From assembly GCA_963704535.1 (NCBI GenBank), contig OY969916.1:1-64000 (forward strand): DNA of 64,000 nucleotides, written 5' to 3'. The position numbers were made by a program, and so were the translations under genes. Source of the stretch: G963704535 sp963704535 (lineage in GTDB: Bacteria > Chloroflexota > Chloroflexia > Chloroflexales > Roseiflexaceae). Shown here piece by piece: positions 62,028-64,000 of this stretch. The notes beneath the pieces were generated by a model. That model did no database searches, was not told where the DNA came from, and was given only the letters and a program-made list of their open reading frames with translations. The stretch's first letter is position 1, and every line of letters starts with the position of its first letter.

Positions 62028-62261
62028 ATGACTTGGGAATGGGATTACAACAGCAAGGATCGGCGCTGGACCTTGACGGTAGGCGTGTGGGATGCCGTCG
62101 TGCAGCGGGTCGATGGAGCACAGTATCTGTGGCGAGCGCATATCGAGCGCGCAGGTGAACCGAAGGAGCAGCACAACGGCCCAACCGGCAAGGATGCCAT
62201 GGCCGGGCGTACCTGGTGCCTGACGAAGATCGCCAAGTTGCGCGCGGCGGCCGAGGGATAG
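62028..62261 (+). CDS. Small protein, second of two related copies
   Basis: A 77-residue protein, MTWEWDYNSKDRRWTLTVGV, with the end GRTWCLTKIAKLRAAAEG. It aligns with 61636-61866 over its full length, with conserved Trp, the WC pair and the IAKL helix. ATG 62028 follows AGGAG. The pair probably arose by duplication. Confidence 0.62.
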   Translation: MTWEWDYNSKDRRWTLTVGVWDAVVQRVDGAQYLWRAHIERAGEPKEQHNGPTGKDAMAGRTWCLTKIAKLRAAAEG

Positions 62262-62765
62262 GCGCGGTGAGCGGTGAGTTGCATCCATGCGACGCTCACT
62301 CGCGCGTTCAATGCGGCGCGCAAGTGGGCCGCCGCAAGGACAACCCAGCCACCGACACGGAGATCCCACCCCTCATCTAAAAGAAGTCACCATCGCTGAA
62401 CGAGGCCCAACTCGCTCGGCTGCTGGAGACAATCCACAGCCTGCGCCATAGCTGCGCGACTTCACACATTTGCGACATTTTCGCCGTCATTTGCTGACAG
62501 TTGCACCCTATAGTAGCAGCCGTGCGTATAGATTATGAGGCGACGCGCTGCTGCTCTTCATTCCCTCCTCACTGATTCGCACACAGATTGTTTATAAATT
62601 GACTCGGTGCCGCTGCATCGCATCGGCTGAGATTCGAGCATGATTGGCGATATTACGGCGAAGGTATAGACAGGAAATAGTGCAACTGTCGCCTGTCTTT
62701 CCTCGTCAAACGGGCGATACACATTGACGACAAAGAACATGAATGATATCAAGGAGCACAAAACA
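62262..62765. other. Intergenic region with a recombinase remnant
   Basis: About 500 bases with no intact gene. Its first half holds the integrase-like remnant at 62290-62480; its second half, rich in A and T, is the upstream region of the adaptor gene, ending with AAGGAG at 62751-62756. Confidence 0.55.
62290..62480 (+). pseudogene. Decayed tyrosine recombinase fragment
   Basis: In pieces separated by one frame change and one stop codon the DNA reads LTRAFNAARKWAA, then KDNPATDTEIPPL, SPSLNEAQLARLLETI and LRHSCATSHI. This order matches the core-binding end and the start of the catalytic domain of XerC/D-like integrases, including the LRHSCAT box, but with most of the catalytic domain deleted. 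Confidence 0.5.
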
Positions 62766-64000
62766 ATGGCCACGATCGCGACGCCACAGAAACGATCTCG
62801 CTCCCGGCGAGTGCCGTTGATCATCGGTGGTTTGTTGGTGGTGGGGCTGATCGCCGCAGCGGTGATTGTAGTGATCAACAACGTTGCTGCGACGCCGACG
62901 ACGTCGGGGCCTCCGACCGGCTGGACGATTGCGACGGCGCAGCCCGGTACGATCGACGCTTCGATCAGCGCCACCGGGAGCGTGGAGCCGAAGGCCGAGG
63001 CCGCGCTGCGCTTCGCCGTCGACGGCACCGTCACCGAGATCCTGGTGCAGCCCGGCCAGGAGGTCGAGGCTGGCCAGCCGCTGGCACGCATCGACGATGC
63101 CGACCTTAAGCTCAAGATCGAGCAGGCTCAGGCCGATCTGCGGCAAGCCCAGGCCGATTACGAGGATCTGAAGACCAAGGCGACGCCCGAGGAGATCACC
63201 AAAGCCCAGGCGCAGCTCGCGCAGGCGCAAGCTCAGTACCAGCAGGAACTCGGCAGCGTGACGCAGGCTGATGTCGCGGCTGCCCGCGCGAAGCTGGACC
63301 AGGCCAGGACGCGTCTGGCGCGGCTGGAGCAGGGCAGCGGGAACGCCAGCGCCGACACGGCGATCCAGCAGGCGCAGGCGAACCTGGAGCAGGCCCGCAG
63401 CGAGCTTGCCGCCACCAAGGAGCGCGCACGCCTGGATATGGAGACGGCCGCCAACGCGCTACGCAATAAGCAGGCCGACTACGATCGAATTTACTGGGAT
63501 AACCGCAAGCTGGAAGGGGATCTGGCCCGCGCTGGAATCGCGTTGCCGCGCGAGAACGTCGACCAGGAGGCCCAGGCGCTCCGCGATGTGAAGGATGCGG
63601 AGACGGCACTGGAGCAGGCCAAGATCACTTATGAGTCCGCCAAGCAGAACGAGATCGCCACGCTCCAGGCGCGCGAGTCCGATCTGCGCGAGGCTCAGAC
63701 CGGCCGCGGCGACGATCTTTCCCAGGCGCGGCAGGATGTCCAGCTCGCCCAAGCTGAGCTGAACCGGCTGCTCGGTGACAACCGTTCGGGCGCGCTGGCG
63801 GCGGCCCAGGCCAATATCGCGTCTGCCGAGGCGACGCTGGCCGATCTGAACGCCGACCCGAGTGCCACGACGCTGGCTAAAGCCGACGCCGCAGTCGCAC
63901 GCGCCCAGGCGACCGTTAAGCAGGCCGAGCACGAGGCCGAGAAGGCGACACTTACCGCGCCATTCGCCGCGACGGTGGCGCGTATCGATCTGAAGGTCGG
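62766..64000 (+). CDS. Efflux periplasmic adaptor (HlyD/MacA-like), cut by the window end
   Basis: ATG 62766 follows AAGGAG and opens a frame that is still open at 64000 (411 codons seen). A basic start and one helix (LIIGGLLVVGLIAAAVIVV) lead to a first beta strand set, ATGSVEPKAEAALRFAVDGTVTEI and LVQPGQEVEAGQPLARIDD, the split lipoyl domain. A long Ala/Gln-rich coiled coil of about 250 residues follows (AQADLRQAQADYEDL through ATVKQAEHEAEKATL), then the second lipoyl half begins TAPFAATVARIDLKVG. It should connect an ABC or RND exporter to the outside. Its partner lies beyond the window. Confidence 0.88.
   Translation, partial: MATIATPQKRSRSRRVPLIIGGLLVVGLIAAAVIVVINNVAATPTTSGPPTGWTIATAQPGTIDASISATGSVEPKAEAALRFAVDGTVTEILVQPGQEVEAGQPLARIDDADLKLKIEQAQADLRQAQADYEDLKTKATPEEITKAQAQLAQAQAQYQQELGSVTQADVAAARAKLDQARTRLARLEQGSGNASADTAIQQAQANLEQARSELAATKERARLDMETAANALRNKQADYDRIYWDNRKLEGDLARAGIALPRENVDQEAQALRDVKDAETALEQAKITYESAKQNEIATLQARESDLREAQTGRGDDLSQARQDVQLAQAELNRLLGDNRSGALAAAQANIASAEATLADLNADPSATTLAKADAAVARAQATVKQAEHEAEKATLTAPFAATVARIDLKV

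Noticed and set aside
62558..63230. Minus-strand frames of 174-185 codons over the adaptor start
   Set aside because: They are antisense to a clear adaptor protein with membrane helix, lipoyl domain and coiled coil.

Overview
The window is a join of two unrelated genomes. Bases 1 to about 36,090 are very GC-rich and carry typical actinobacterial genes: F420-type luciferase-like oxidoreductases, a mycofactocin-coupled short-chain dehydrogenase, paired CaiB CoA-transferases, a P450, a WS/DGAT acyltransferase and an ANTAR regulator. An Acidimicrobiia (Ilumatobacter-like) source fits. Bases from about 36,090 to 64,000 have AT-richer spacers, heptanucleotide tandem repeats, small hairpin repeats, an IS21-family insertion and a FAAL/NRPS operon, which fit a filamentous Chloroflexota. 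The switch happens inside a coding region on each side: the tail of a PAP2 phosphatase abuts the first third of a condensation domain on the other strand. A chimeric contig is the simplest explanation. The left part is also full of single-base indels that split clearly functional genes, while the right part is nearly free of them.

Left part. 1-2975: branched-chain amino-acid type ABC transporter (livM, livG, livF) and a small ABM-like protein on the plus strand. 11242-2962 (minus): a catabolic run with SnoaL-like protein, luciferase-like oxidoreductase, GntR/FadR regulator, mycofactocin SDR, second luciferase-like oxidoreductase, HSL-type esterase and two CaiB transferases, with two sigma70-like promoters of shared design. 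11339-13940 (plus): P450, methyltransferase, SnoaL-like protein. 13948-16928 (minus): TauD-type dioxygenase, TetR regulator with a perfect palindromic operator, LuxR regulator. 17036-18971: SnoaL-like protein and amidase. 18987-22350 (minus): SNF2 helicase plus a small overlapping gene. 22660-23512: STAS and ANTAR signalling proteins. 23531-30643 (minus): WS/DGAT and a three-gene NHLP-type peptide exporter. Then tRNA-Gly(GCC), two glycosyltransferases, a thioesterase, a DUF72 protein and the PAP2 phosphatase.

Right part. 48727-36085 (minus): a lipopeptide synthetase operon in order FAAL-ACP-C-A-PCP, then C-A-PCP-C-A-PCP, then the start of a third synthetase cut by the junction. The A domains carry in-frame insertions made of 7-bp tandem repeats, and large blocks of modules are almost identical to one another. 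49422-51535: EamA transporter and ornithine cyclodeaminase-like gene with hairpin repeats between them. 51849-54835: a complete IS21-family element with 50-bp inverted repeats, a TCACG target duplication and a passenger ORF. 55133-60944 (minus): fibronectin-III protein, DUF6544-like protein, small membrane protein, two-domain lipoprotein, HsdR_N-like protein and Ddn-like reductase. 61172-62480: a small membrane protein, two related small proteins and an integrase remnant. 62766-64000: an efflux adaptor that runs off the window.

All coordinates of indels are approximate, and no alignment or database search was run; family names come from reading motifs.
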